NCBI RefSeq assembly: GCF_011752625.1
Contig: NZ_VWXD01000002.1
Span: 434,001-498,000 of the forward strand
Origin: Candidatus Pantoea formicae
GTDB taxonomy: Bacteria; Pseudomonadota; Gammaproteobacteria; Enterobacterales; Enterobacteriaceae
DNA length: 64,000 nt
Direction of reading: 5' to 3'
The position numbers and the translations under genes are program-made. The notes under the pieces were generated by a model that was not told where the DNA came from, made no database searches, and worked only from the letters and a program-made list of their open reading frames with translations. Positions 55,783 to 64,000 of this stretch are shown here, piece by piece. Numbering within the stretch: the stretch's first letter is position 1; each line of letters begins with the position of its first letter.

Positions 55783-56931
55783 ATGTCATTAAAATCCATC
55801 ACTCAACAGGTTTTCGCTGACACTTTTGGCTATCAACCGACGCACAGCATTCAGGCACCAGGCCGTGTGAACCTGATTGGCGAACACACTGACTACAATG
55901 ACGGTTTTGTTCTGCCCTGCGCCATCGACTACCAAACCGTGATTGCCTGTGCCAAGCGCGACGATCGCCAGGTGCGTGTGGTCGCGGTTGATTATGACAA
56001 CCAACAGGACTGTTTCTCGCTGGATGCACCGATTGAAGCCTTAAAAGAGCCGATGTGGGCCAACTACGTGCGTGGCGTGGTAAAACATCTGCAAAAGCGT
56101 GATGCGAGTTTTGGCGGAGCCGATCTGGTGATTAGCGGCAACGTACCACAGGGTGCGGGTCTGAGTTCATCGGCATCACTGGAAGTGGCGGTCGGCACCG
56201 TATTCCAGCAGCTCTATCAGCTGAAACTGGATGGCGCGGCCATTGCCGTGAACGGTCAGGAAGCGGAAAACCAGTTCGTCGGCTGTAACTGCGGCATCAT
56301 GGATCAGCTCATCTCTGCACTCGGCCAACCTGACCACGCGATGCTGTTGGATTGCCGCACCCTCGGCACACGCGCCGTCTCCATGCCGGAAGATGTCGCC
56401 GTGGTGATCATCAACTCCAACTTCCGTCGCAGCCTGGTCGGCAGCGAATACAACACCCGTCGCGAACAGTGTGAAACCGGCGCGCGCTTCTTCAACAAGC
56501 CCGCACTGCGCGACGTCACGCTGGCCGAATTTGAGGCCGCTGAATCGCAGCTGGATGCGCTGGTGGCAAAACGCGTGCGCCATGTCATCACCGAAAATGC
56601 CCGTACGTTGGAAGCCGCCGATGCGCTGAGCAGTGGCGATCTGAAGCGCATGGGTGAATTGATGGCTGAATCCCATGCCTCAATGCGTGATGATTTTGAA
56701 ATCACCGTTCCCCCTATCGATCAACTGGTTGAGATCGTTAAAGCGGAAATCGGACCGCGTGGCGGCGTACGCATGACGGGCGGCGGCTTCGGCGGCTGCA
56801 TTGTGGCCTTGATGCCAACCGATCTGGTGGATCAGGTGAAAGCTGCCGTCGCGCAGAAATATGAAGCACAGACCGGCATCAAAGAAACCTTCTACGTATG
56901 CAAAGCTTCTGCAGGAGCGGGCCAATGGTAA
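55783..56931 (+). CDS. galK: Galactokinase
   Basis: 382 residues (E. coli 382). GHMP kinase: [21 protein letters not shown] at about 25-45, ATP motif [17 protein letters not shown] at about 122-138, [11 protein letters not shown] at about 333. Starts on the base after the galT stop, so translation is coupled. Confidence 0.98.
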   Translation: MSLKSITQQVFADTFGYQPTHSIQAPGRVNLIGEHTDYNDGFVLPCAIDYQTVIACAKRDDRQVRVVAVDYDNQQDCFSLDAPIEALKEPMWANYVRGVVKHLQKRDASFGGADLVISGNVPQGAGLSSSASLEVAVGTVFQQLYQLKLDGAAIAVNGQEAENQFVGCNCGIMDQLISALGQPDHAMLLDCRTLGTRAVSMPEDVAVVIINSNFRRSLVGSEYNTRREQCETGARFFNKPALRDVTLAEFEAAESQLDALVAKRVRHVITENARTLEAADALSSGDLKRMGELMAESHASMRDDFEITVPPIDQLVEIVKAEIGPRGGVRMTGGGFGGCIVALMPTDLVDQVKAAVAQKYEAQTGIKETFYVCKASAGAGQW

Positions 56932-57959
56932 GTGATGTCAATTCACATGCGCCAGACGGGCAACCGTGGCGCATCACCGTATTACGCAATCACAACGGCA
57001 TGGTAGTGACGTTTATGGATTGGGGCGCGACCTGGCTCTCCGCGCGCGTACCCATGCAAGACGGCAGCGTGCGTGAAGCGCTGCTCGGCTGTGCCACACC
57101 TTCCGATTATCTGCACCAGGATGCTTATCTGGGCGCGACGGTGGGCCGCTACGCCAATCGCATCGCCTCGGCAGAGCTAAAACCGTTAAACCTGCTGCTG
57201 GCCGCTAATCAGGGTGCGCATCAACTGCACGGCGGCCCAGATGGGTTTGATAAACGCCGTTGGCAAATCGTCAGTCAGAGCGAGACCGAAGTGCACTATC
57301 GCCTCGATTCACCGGATGGCGATCAGGGTTTCCCCGGCAATCTGATTGCAGACGTGGTTTACCATCTTGACGATGATAACTGCCTGTCTATCCGCTATGA
57401 GGCGCAGACCGACAAGCCCTGCCCGGTGAACCTGACCAACCATGCTTACTTTAATCTTGATGCGCATCATGGCGATGCACGCCAGCATCGCTTACAACTG
57501 CACGCGGACCGTTACTTACCGGTCGACAGCGAAGGCATTCCTAACGCGCCACTGAAAGCGGTGGCCGGCACCAGCTTCGATTTCAATCAACCGAAGTGTG
57601 TGATGGATGACTTCCTCGCCGATGACGATCAAAAAGCGGTGAAAGGCTATGACCATGCGTTTCTGCTCAACACCGCGGGTGACAGTACTCAGCCCGCCGC
57701 CCAGCTCTGGTCGGCCGATGGCAAACTGGCGCTAACCGTATTTACCGCTGCACCGGCGCTGCAGTTCTACTCAGGCAACTATCTGGATGGAACACGCGCC
57801 CGTGAACAGGGCAGCTATACTGCTTTCCAGGGCATCGCGTTGGAGAGTGAATTTTTACCGGATTCGCCCAACCATAGCGAGTGGCCGCAGCCTGATTGCT
57901 GGCTGCAACCTGGCGACCGCTGGCAGTCTGAGACGCGTTATCGCTTTACGCCGCAGTAA
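56925..57959 (+). CDS. galM: Aldose 1-epimerase (galactose mutarotase)
   Basis: 344 residues from ATG 56925 (AGGAG 7 bases upstream; overlaps the galK stop by 7 bases). Interconverts galactose anomers. [17 protein letters not shown] at about 95, catalytic His in [11 protein letters not shown] at about 172 and catalytic Glu in [20 protein letters not shown] at about 308. Confidence 0.97.
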   Translation: MVSDVNSHAPDGQPWRITVLRNHNGMVVTFMDWGATWLSARVPMQDGSVREALLGCATPSDYLHQDAYLGATVGRYANRIASAELKPLNLLLAANQGAHQLHGGPDGFDKRRWQIVSQSETEVHYRLDSPDGDQGFPGNLIADVVYHLDDDNCLSIRYEAQTDKPCPVNLTNHAYFNLDAHHGDARQHRLQLHADRYLPVDSEGIPNAPLKAVAGTSFDFNQPKCVMDDFLADDDQKAVKGYDHAFLLNTAGDSTQPAAQLWSADGKLALTVFTAAPALQFYSGNYLDGTRAREQGSYTAFQGIALESEFLPDSPNHSEWPQPDCWLQPGDRWQSETRYRFTPQ

Positions 57960-58112
57960 GACGCCGGATGAAAAACGCGCACTGTGTTGCCGACAGGCTT
58001 ACGCCGTGCGTTGTTTTCCGCTATGGTATGGCGCTATTAGTGAGCCGCTTGTTCAGGTGGCCGCAGCCGGTTTCTATAATCATCGAAACATCAAGCATTA
58101 AGGAGTTAAGCT

Positions 58113-58865
58113 ATGGCCGTAACTAAGCTGGTTCTGGTGCGACACGGCGAAAGCCAGTGGAACCAGGAAAACCGCTTCACCGGATGGTATGACGTGGATC
58201 TGTCTGACAAAGGTCGCACCGAAGCCAAAGCAGCCGGTCAGCTGCTGAAGAAAGAAGGTTTCGTGTTTGATTTCGCCTACACCTCCGTGCTGAAACGTGC
58301 CATCCACACCCTGTGGAACGTGCTGGATGAGCTGGATCAGGCTTGGCTGCCGGTTGAGAAAACCTGGCGTCTAAACGAGCGTCACTACGGTGCGCTGCAG
58401 GGTCTGGATAAAGCAGAAACCGCTGCCAAATATGGTGACGAGCAAGTTAAACAGTGGCGTCGTGGCTTTGCCATCACTCCACCGGAACTGGACCGTGCGG
58501 ACGAGCGTTTCCCTGGCCACGATCCACGTTACGCATCACTGACCGATGCACAGCTGCCAACCACCGAAAGCCTGGCACTGACCATCGAGCGCGTAATCCC
58601 TTACTGGAACGAAAACATTCTGCCACGCATCAAAAGTGGTGAGAAAGTGATCGTTGCTGCACACGGTAACTCTCTGCGTGCGCTGGTAAAATACCTCGAT
58701 AACCTGAGCGAAGACGAGATTCTTGAACTGAACATCCCAACTGGCGTGCCATTGGTGTATGAGTTCGACGAGAACTTCAAACCGCTGAAGCGTTACTACC
58801 TGGGTGATGCAGACGAGATTGCCGCGAAAGCTGCAGCCGTTGCTAACCAGGGTAAAGCCAAGTAA
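58113..58865 (+). CDS. gpmA: 2,3-bisphosphoglycerate-dependent phosphoglycerate mutase
   Basis: 250 residues (E. coli 250). Glycolytic mutase; [20 protein letters not shown] with the phospho-accepting His at about 11, ERHYGALQG, and [17 protein letters not shown] with the second His at about 184. Own promoter region of 150 bases after galM. In E. coli gpmA also neighbours galM. Confidence 0.98.
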   Translation: MAVTKLVLVRHGESQWNQENRFTGWYDVDLSDKGRTEAKAAGQLLKKEGFVFDFAYTSVLKRAIHTLWNVLDELDQAWLPVEKTWRLNERHYGALQGLDKAETAAKYGDEQVKQWRRGFAITPPELDRADERFPGHDPRYASLTDAQLPTTESLALTIERVIPYWNENILPRIKSGEKVIVAAHGNSLRALVKYLDNLSEDEILELNIPTGVPLVYEFDENFKPLKRYYLGDADEIAAKAAAVANQGKAK

Positions 58866-58880
58866 TTCCCGGCTGAAAAC

Positions 58881-58912
58881 AAAAAGGCCAGACGCGAGTC
58901 TGGCCTTTTTTA
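58881..58912. terminator. Bidirectional terminator between gpmA and aroG
   Basis: Perfect 13-bp stem AAAAAGGCCAGAC/GTCTGGCCTTTTT with a 4-base loop, A-run on one side and T-run on the other, between convergent stops. Confidence 0.93.
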
Positions 58913-58926
58913 TTGCGCGTTAAGGG

Positions 58927-59979
58927 TTAGCCGCGACGCTGTTTGATCGCCTGCGCCAGTTGACGCAATGCCTTCTCAGTGTCATCCCAGCCGATGCACG
59001 CATCGGTCACGCTCTGGCCGTAAACCAAGGGTTTACCGCTGTCGAGGCTTTGATTACCTTCCACCAGGTGGCTCTCAATCATCACGCCGGTAATCGCCTG
59101 CTCACCGCCTGCGATCTGCTGCGCAACATCTTCTGCCACCACCATTTGACGCTGGAACTGCTTGCTGCTATTCGCATGGCTAAAGTCGATCATCACCTGC
59201 GGACGCAAGCCCGCTTTCTCCAGACCGGTTTTCACCGCTGCCACGTGTTCTGCACTGTAGTTCGGCTCTTTGCCGCCGCGCAGAATGATATGGCAATCTT
59301 CGTTACCGCTGGTTTCGACAATCGCCGAATGACCGAATTTGGTGACGGAGAGGAAACAGTGCGGCGCACTGGCTGCCCCGATCGCATCGATGGCCACTTT
59401 GATGGTGCCATCGGTGCCGTTTTTAAAGCCAACCGGGCAAGAGAGACCAGAAGAGAGCTCGCGGTGTACCTGTGATTCAGTGGTACGTGCGCCAATTGCG
59501 CCCCAACTCATCAGATCCGCCATATACTGCGGAGTGATCATATCCAGGAACTCACCTGCTGCTGGCAGGCCCGTATCATTGATATCCACCAGCAGCTTAC
59601 GCGCCAGGCGCAGGCCGTCATTGATCTGGAAACTGCCATCCATAAATGGATCGTTGATCAACCCTTTCCAGCCAACCGTGGTGCGTGGCTTTTCGAAATA
59701 AACGCGCATCACCACTTCAAGCTCGCCTTTCAGCTCATCACGCAGCGTCAGCAGACGGCTCGCGTACTCTTTAGCGGCTTCGGTGTCGTGGATCGAGCAA
59801 GGACCGATCACCACCAGCAGGCGATCGTCCTGGCCGTGCAGAATGCGGTGAATCGCCTGACGTGCCTGAGCAACGGTTTCAGCGGCTTTATCGGTGGCGG
59901 GGAATTTTTCGAGCAAAGCAACAGGGGGTAATAATTCTTTGATTTCTCTGATGCGTAAATCGTCGTTCTGATAATCCAT
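58927..59979 (-). CDS. aroG: 3-deoxy-7-phosphoheptulonate synthase, AroG type
   Basis: First enzyme of aromatic amino-acid synthesis (PEP + erythrose-4-P). 350 residues from ATG 59979, the E. coli AroG length (phenylalanine-sensitive isoenzyme by similarity). NYQNDD-type start, LLVVIGPCSIHD at about 55, KPRTTVGWKGL at about 97, GARTTESQ, GFKNGTDG, HANSSKQ. The gap to ybgS shows a TGTAAA half of a TyrR box near 60050 but no convincing full box. Confidence 0.96.
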   Translation of the reverse strand: MDYQNDDLRIREIKELLPPVALLEKFPATDKAAETVAQARQAIHRILHGQDDRLLVVIGPCSIHDTEAAKEYASRLLTLRDELKGELEVVMRVYFEKPRTTVGWKGLINDPFMDGSFQINDGLRLARKLLVDINDTGLPAAGEFLDMITPQYMADLMSWGAIGARTTESQVHRELSSGLSCPVGFKNGTDGTIKVAIDAIGAASAPHCFLSVTKFGHSAIVETSGNEDCHIILRGGKEPNYSAEHVAAVKTGLEKAGLRPQVMIDFSHANSSKQFQRQMVVAEDVAQQIAGGEQAITGVMIESHLVEGNQSLDSGKPLVYGQSVTDACIGWDDTEKALRQLAQAIKQRRG

Positions 59980-60274
59980 ACATAATTCCATTCAAATTTC
60001 TGGCCCAGCGTTCGCCGGGCGCAACCTGTTCAATGTATCCCTTCAGGCATCAGGTGTAAATTCCACTCGCGCGGAAATGCATTTGTTAAATTTGCATTTA
60101 TGCGGTCATCGACTAAGCTTTTTAAACGTAAGCACTGAGGAATAGTCTGCTTGCGATATTAAATTTTTAAGCGAAGCGTTAATGGTGGAATTATATTCCG
60201 TCATGACCAGTTTCATGCGTCGCTCAGCACCAGCGGGTGTAAGACGGCAACTCTCCATCGATTAAAGGAGCATA

Positions 60275-60631
60275 ATGATGAATAAGTTTGCAATTATCTT
60301 TCTCACGGCAGCGATGACGTTAGGCAGCGGTGCAGCCATGGCCGCAGACAACAACGGTGAAGCCAATGCTTCAGCCGATGCTGGCGCGGCAGCGGGTGGT
60401 GCAAAACAAAACCTGCCACCGAACAAAGTGGATAACAGCAAAATTAATAATGGCAGCATGAATACCAACAGTGCAGCAACATCAGGGATGAGTAGCGGAA
60501 ATATGTCTGCCGATGAAATGCACAAAAATACGATGTGCAAAGACGGTAAATGCCCGGACATGAATAAAAAGGTCGACACCAAAAAAGGTGGCGGCCACGT
60601 CAAACATAAAACCGATGGCACAACGCAGTAA
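60275..60631 (+). CDS. ybgS: YbgS-like secreted protein
   Basis: 118 residues: signal peptide (FAIIFLTAAMTLGSGAAMAA), then a low-complexity, Asn/Ala/Gly-rich, probably disordered chain containing EMHKNTMCKDGKCPDMNKKV and ending KTDGTTQ, both shared with E. coli YbgS (126). The CxxxxxC pair may form a disulfide. Periplasmic; function unknown. Follows aroG as in E. coli. ATG 60275 or 60278, both after AAAGGAG. Confidence 0.93.
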   Translation: MMNKFAIIFLTAAMTLGSGAAMAADNNGEANASADAGAAAGGAKQNLPPNKVDNSKINNGSMNTNSAATSGMSSGNMSADEMHKNTMCKDGKCPDMNKKVDTKKGGGHVKHKTDGTTQ

Positions 60632-60650
60632 GCGTGTCGCTCATCACACC

Positions 60651-60681
60651 AAGGGAGAGCTTTCGCTCTCCCTTTATTTTT
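60651..60681 (+). terminator. Terminator after ybgS
   Basis: Perfect 10-bp stem AAGGGAGAGC/GCTCTCCCTT, 4-base loop, then TATTTTT. Confidence 0.92.
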
Positions 60682-60734
60682 CCAGTCTCCCTTTTCCGCT
60701 ATGCTAAAGCCATGAATTTCACAGGAACTGTTTC

Positions 60735-61319
60735 ATGGCTTCACTACTGCTTATTGACGACCATCCCTTAGTTGAAGTCGCGCTGGAAGCGGCCTGCGTT
60801 AATGCCCCCATTCCCTTGCAGTTGCACGCAGCGGCTGATGAGGCACAGGCAAGGCAGTTGCTGCAGCAGCATAAAATCGATCTTATCGTGCTCGATATTG
60901 GCTTACCGAACAGTGATGGGTTAGAGCTGCTCCGTCGGCTGCGCGCACGCGATGAACGCTGCCCCGTGCTGATTTACTCAGCCCAACAAAATCGACACAC
61001 GTTACTGAGTGCGGTCTCCTTGGGTGCATCGGGCTATGTGGTAAAAAGTCAGAGTATGGCGCAGCTATTGAGCGCGATCCTGGCTGTACTGGGCGGTCAT
61101 CAAGCATTCCCACCGCTGCCGGGACCTATCGAACTGCCACTCACCGAAAAAGAACAGCAAATTGTCGCCCTGCTGGTGCGTGGATTGTCGAATTTGCAGA
61201 TTGGCGAACAGCTGCACATCAGCAATAAAACCGTCAGCACCCACAAGAAAAACATCCTTGAGAAAACCGGTGTGCAGTCGGTAGTTGAGCTGGCTGAACT
61301 GTGGAAAGCACAGCAGTGA
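60735..61319 (+). CDS. Response regulator, LuxR/FixJ (EvgA/BvgA) type
   Basis: 194 residues. Receiver domain with acidic pair DD at 8-9, phospho-acceptor Asp at 54 (LIVLDIGLP), Lys at about 104; LuxR-type HTH at about 132-192 (LTEKEQQIVALLVRGLSNLQ, ISNKTVSTHKKNILEKTGVQ). Overlaps the sensor gene start (GTGA), a layout like evgA-evgS and bvgA-bvgS. Target genes unknown. In E. coli this position after ybgS holds zitB, so the pair is lineage-specific. Confidence 0.93.
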   Translation: MASLLLIDDHPLVEVALEAACVNAPIPLQLHAAADEAQARQLLQQHKIDLIVLDIGLPNSDGLELLRRLRARDERCPVLIYSAQQNRHTLLSAVSLGASGYVVKSQSMAQLLSAILAVLGGHQAFPPLPGPIELPLTEKEQQIVALLVRGLSNLQIGEQLHISNKTVSTHKKNILEKTGVQSVVELAELWKAQQ

Positions 61320-64000
61320 GAGTCATCATGCTGCTGTGCGTGCTGCTGATGAGCTTCGCCGCACGTGCCGAGTTACAGCCCGCCAGCAGCGTGATGCTCC
61401 CCGCGATGATGCCAGCCCCACACGCAGAACCTTGGCCGTCGCCGACGCTGCGGGTTGCCGTACCGGCACAAAACAGTGCGCCCTGGGCGATGCGCATTGG
61501 CGATCGCATCTGGGGTATTGATGCGGATTACCTCAGTGCATTAAGCCAACTCACAGGCACCCATTTTATCCTGCAAAGCTATCCCGATCGCATTCAGCAA
61601 CTGGCCGCATTGAGGGAGGGTAAAGTCGATTTCGTATTAAGTAATGAACACGCTCAACTCCCTGATGACCTCCTGTTGAGCGACAGCTGGTACAACAGCC
61701 CTGTTCGCATCTATCGTAACCGTGATAACCAGCGCGCCGTGATGTTCAACAGTGATAACGCGCAACTCACCATTGCCGAGGCAACACTGGCACAGTTGCC
61801 CGATACCTTTGTGCGCAGCCATCAATGGCATCGCCTGCCGGGCGATTTGCAGGCCATGTATGCCCTGCTCAACCAGCAGAGCGATTATCTGGTTGCGGAT
61901 GAAGCCAGTGCGGGTTTTCTGTTAAGTCAGTTACAACAGGGCCAGATTTACCAAATCACCGCCGATCCCGGCGCCGGTGAACTCTCCTTGCGCGCGCTGG
62001 CACGCGATCCCACTTTGATTCACTGGCTCAACACGCAACTTCGACTGCTGCCAGCTGAATTCAGCAATCGCGTGCAACAGCGCTGGAGTCCACCGCTGTT
62101 GCGTTACCAGGATACGCAAACGCTGATGCTAACCCGCGATGAAAAACAGTGGCTGGCGCAGCAGCAGGAGATTCCCTACGCGGTTGAAGCGGACAACGCG
62201 CCCTGGAGCTATCGGGATAGCAGCGGCAACGCACGCGGTTTCGGTATCGATTTACTTAATGCCTTGAGCCAAAGCACAGGCCTGCGCTTTACGCCACGCT
62301 GGGTGAGTAGTCCGCAACAGGCTGAGGTGCTGTTAAAGCAACATCAGGTGATGCTCAATCTTTTGCAACCGCTGTATGGCGACGATGCCAGCAGCAACAC
62401 CCTGCCCGTCTGGCGTGCCATCTGGGGGATTTACACCCTGAATACTCAGCAACCCATGGGATGGCAATCTTTACAGAGTGGGCGGGTGGGCGTGTTACGA
62501 GGTGATTTAGCCCAGCGCTTATTGCCTGCGAGCCTTACGCCACAGCTGTTCGATGATCGTGCACAATTGTGGCAAGCCCTCAACAGTGGCCAAATCGATG
62601 CGCTGGTGGATAACGTGTTATCGGCGCGCTGGCGTATGGCCAGCCACACCGACAATCGCGTACATCTGGCCTTTGCCGCCAGTGATATTGCGTGGCCGCT
62701 CGCCCCACAAGTCAGCGGCGATCAGCCGCAACTGCGCGCGCTGCTGGATCATGCCCTACAGCAAATTCCTCCGGATACGCTGAATCAGATGCGCATCAGC
62801 TGGTCGCAGCCGCCACAGCCCGGCACCAGCATGGCAATGCGCAATATCCCGCTGATGATCCTGATCGCCTCTGGCCTGATTATCCTGCTGCTGCTGTTTC
62901 TGCTGCTACGGCGTTATCTGCAACAGCGTCGAGATCGGTTACAGCGTGAACAAGCCGAACGCGCCAACGCGGCCAAAAGCCAATTCCTTGCCACCGCCAG
63001 CCATGAGCTACGCACACCAATGCAGGCCATTTTAGGCCTGCTGGAGCTGGAGCAACAGCAACATCCCAGCGAGCGGCTGACCTTGATGCACAGCAGCGCT
63101 CGCTCACTGATGGCCCTGCTCAACGATCTGCAAGATCACGCGCGCATTGAGAATCAGAGTTTCCGCCTGACACCGCGCCCGCTCAATCTGGCGCATTGGC
63201 TGCAACAGCAGCAACAGCTCTACCATCCACTGATGCGTGACGCAGGACCGGTGCTGATTGTTGAAGCGCTAACCCCACTGCCCGCTTGGGTGATGTTGGA
63301 TGGCGATCGCTTACAGCAGGTGATTAACAATCTGGTGGCGAACGCACTGAAGTTTACCCGCAGTGGCGAAGTGCGTTTAACACTGGGGGTGGATGAGCAA
63401 ATCCGGTTCACCGTCGCTGACAGCGGCAGTGGTATTCCACGGGATGAGCAGGCGCAGCTGTTCGAACCTTGGTATCAGGCCCCCTCCGGCAGAAGCCACG
63501 CGGTGCAGGGCAGCGGTCTGGGCTTATTTATCTGCCGCGAGATTGTGCAGCGTATGGGGGGAAGCCTGGCGCTCACTTCAGAACCCGGAAAAGGCACGCA
63601 GGTGAACGTTCTACTGCCGCTGGAGGTGTGCGAAAGCGTTCCCGCCGATCTCCCAGACAGCTGGCCGCGTTACCCCCATCTCCGTGTGGCGATTGTTGAT
63701 GACCATCCCACCAATCTGTTGGTGATACAGCAGCAATTAGCCTGCTTTGGTATCACCGCTGAGTTGTTTGAGGAAGGACGCAGTTTGTTGCGCGCCGATG
63801 CGCACCAGCCCTTTGATGTGCTGCTGATCGATCAGATGATGCCGCGACCTGATGGCTTATCACTGCTGCGTATATTGCGTCGTCGTCAGCGACATCGCGC
63901 CAGCCCCGCATTGCGCATACTCTGTTCGGCTGATGTGCAACTGCTGAAATTTACGCTGCAGGAGCATGAGGCTTTATTATTGAAACCGATTACGCTGACT
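61316..64000 (+). CDS. Hybrid sensor histidine kinase, EvgS/BvgS type (3' end outside window)
   Basis: At least 895 residues, frame open at the window end. From GTG 61316 (ATG 61328 possible): signal peptide to about 20, two tandem periplasmic solute-binding (Venus flytrap) domains at about 45-260 and 275-490 (LRVAVPAQNSAPWA and IPYAVEADNAPWSYRD openings), one membrane segment at about 510-530, HisKA with SHELRTPMQAILGLLELE near 561, HATPase with NNLVANALKFT, DSGSGIP, GSGLGLFIC, and a receiver starting VAIVDDHPTN at about 791 with Asp in LLIDQMMP near 836. An Hpt domain is expected beyond the edge. No PAS domain is seen between the membrane segment and HisKA. Confidence 0.93.
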   Translation, partial: MRVIMLLCVLLMSFAARAELQPASSVMLPAMMPAPHAEPWPSPTLRVAVPAQNSAPWAMRIGDRIWGIDADYLSALSQLTGTHFILQSYPDRIQQLAALREGKVDFVLSNEHAQLPDDLLLSDSWYNSPVRIYRNRDNQRAVMFNSDNAQLTIAEATLAQLPDTFVRSHQWHRLPGDLQAMYALLNQQSDYLVADEASAGFLLSQLQQGQIYQITADPGAGELSLRALARDPTLIHWLNTQLRLLPAEFSNRVQQRWSPPLLRYQDTQTLMLTRDEKQWLAQQQEIPYAVEADNAPWSYRDSSGNARGFGIDLLNALSQSTGLRFTPRWVSSPQQAEVLLKQHQVMLNLLQPLYGDDASSNTLPVWRAIWGIYTLNTQQPMGWQSLQSGRVGVLRGDLAQRLLPASLTPQLFDDRAQLWQALNSGQIDALVDNVLSARWRMASHTDNRVHLAFAASDIAWPLAPQVSGDQPQLRALLDHALQQIPPDTLNQMRISWSQPPQPGTSMAMRNIPLMILIASGLIILLLLFLLLRRYLQQRRDRLQREQAERANAAKSQFLATASHELRTPMQAILGLLELEQQQHPSERLTLMHSSARSLMALLNDLQDHARIENQSFRLTPRPLNLAHWLQQQQQLYHPLMRDAGPVLIVEALTPLPAWVMLDGDRLQQVINNLVANALKFTRSGEVRLTLGVDEQIRFTVADSGSGIPRDEQAQLFEPWYQAPSGRSHAVQGSGLGLFICREIVQRMGGSLALTSEPGKGTQVNVLLPLEVCESVPADLPDSWPRYPHLRVAIVDDHPTNLLVIQQQLACFGITAELFEEGRSLLRADAHQPFDVLLIDQMMPRPDGLSLLRILRRRQRHRASPALRILCSADVQLLKFTLQEHEALLLKPITLT

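Noticed and set aside
59992..60120. TyrR box upstream of aroG
   Set aside because: Only a TGTAAA half is seen near 60050; the paired TTTACA is missing.

Overview
The window is chromosomal DNA of a member of the Enterobacterales, most likely Erwiniaceae (Pantoea/Erwinia type). This is inferred from near full-length, near-colinear matches to Escherichia coli gene families combined with lineage-specific differences: a gal operon without galE, dispersed 16-22 bp intergenic palindromes, and extra genes inserted between conserved neighbours. Assignments rest on reading translated frames and on memory of E. coli families; no database search was run.

Layout. 1-4.6 kb: the 3' part is missing from a chemoreceptor gene; then a SUFU-like protein, a small membrane protein and a DUF2236/MpaB-type oxygenase. 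4.7-15 kb: the E. coli 48-min block bglX-dld-pbpG-yohC-yohD-yohF in the E. coli orientations, interrupted by a DUF3772/MscS channel. 15-24.9 kb: accessory genes (GH15 glucosidase, ErfK/LdtA transpeptidase, ZntB, PiT-PPK2 phosphate/polyphosphate pair, MFS exporter, an orphan glycosyltransferase in AT-rich DNA). 24.9-31.8 kb: dusC, then a junction into the E. coli 17-18 min block (rhlE, ybhQ, ybhP-clsB-ybhN, ybhL). 31.9-41.5 kb: a YaiW-like lipoprotein, moaABCDE behind a Moco riboswitch, yvcK, uvrB behind LexA and DnaA sites, and an orphan UrtE-like ATPase. 41-46.3 kb: divergent bioA / bioBFCD around a BirA operator, then ybhB. 46.3-47.1 kb: a non-coding region with two divergent copies of a structured element. 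47.1-54.4 kb: pgl, ybhA, modABC, acrZ, modE, modF. 54.4-60 kb: galTKM with a GalR-type control region, gpmA, aroG. 60.2-64 kb: ybgS and an EvgAS/BvgAS-like two-component system whose sensor runs off the window.

How the genes connect. moaABCDE makes molybdopterin; modABC imports molybdate under ModE; the Moco riboswitch and the ModE site adjust both to supply. bioA and bioBFCD carry biotin synthesis from the pimeloyl ester to biotin under BirA. galTKM and gpmA feed galactose into glycolysis, and aroG draws on that carbon for aromatic synthesis. pit and ppk2 couple phosphate uptake to polyphosphate and lie beside PhoB-like boxes.

Best candidate for something undescribed: 46466-46982, where two inverted, diverged copies of a ~185-nt element keep identical core blocks while their outer stems differ in sequence but still pair. 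Hairpin loops in both copies display GGA motifs of the kind CsrA/RsmA binds. Other points of interest: the dispersed palindromes, the orphan ATPase with a degenerate signature motif, PhoB-like boxes beside pit-ppk2, the DnaA-box cluster upstream of uvrB, and the galE-less gal operon.
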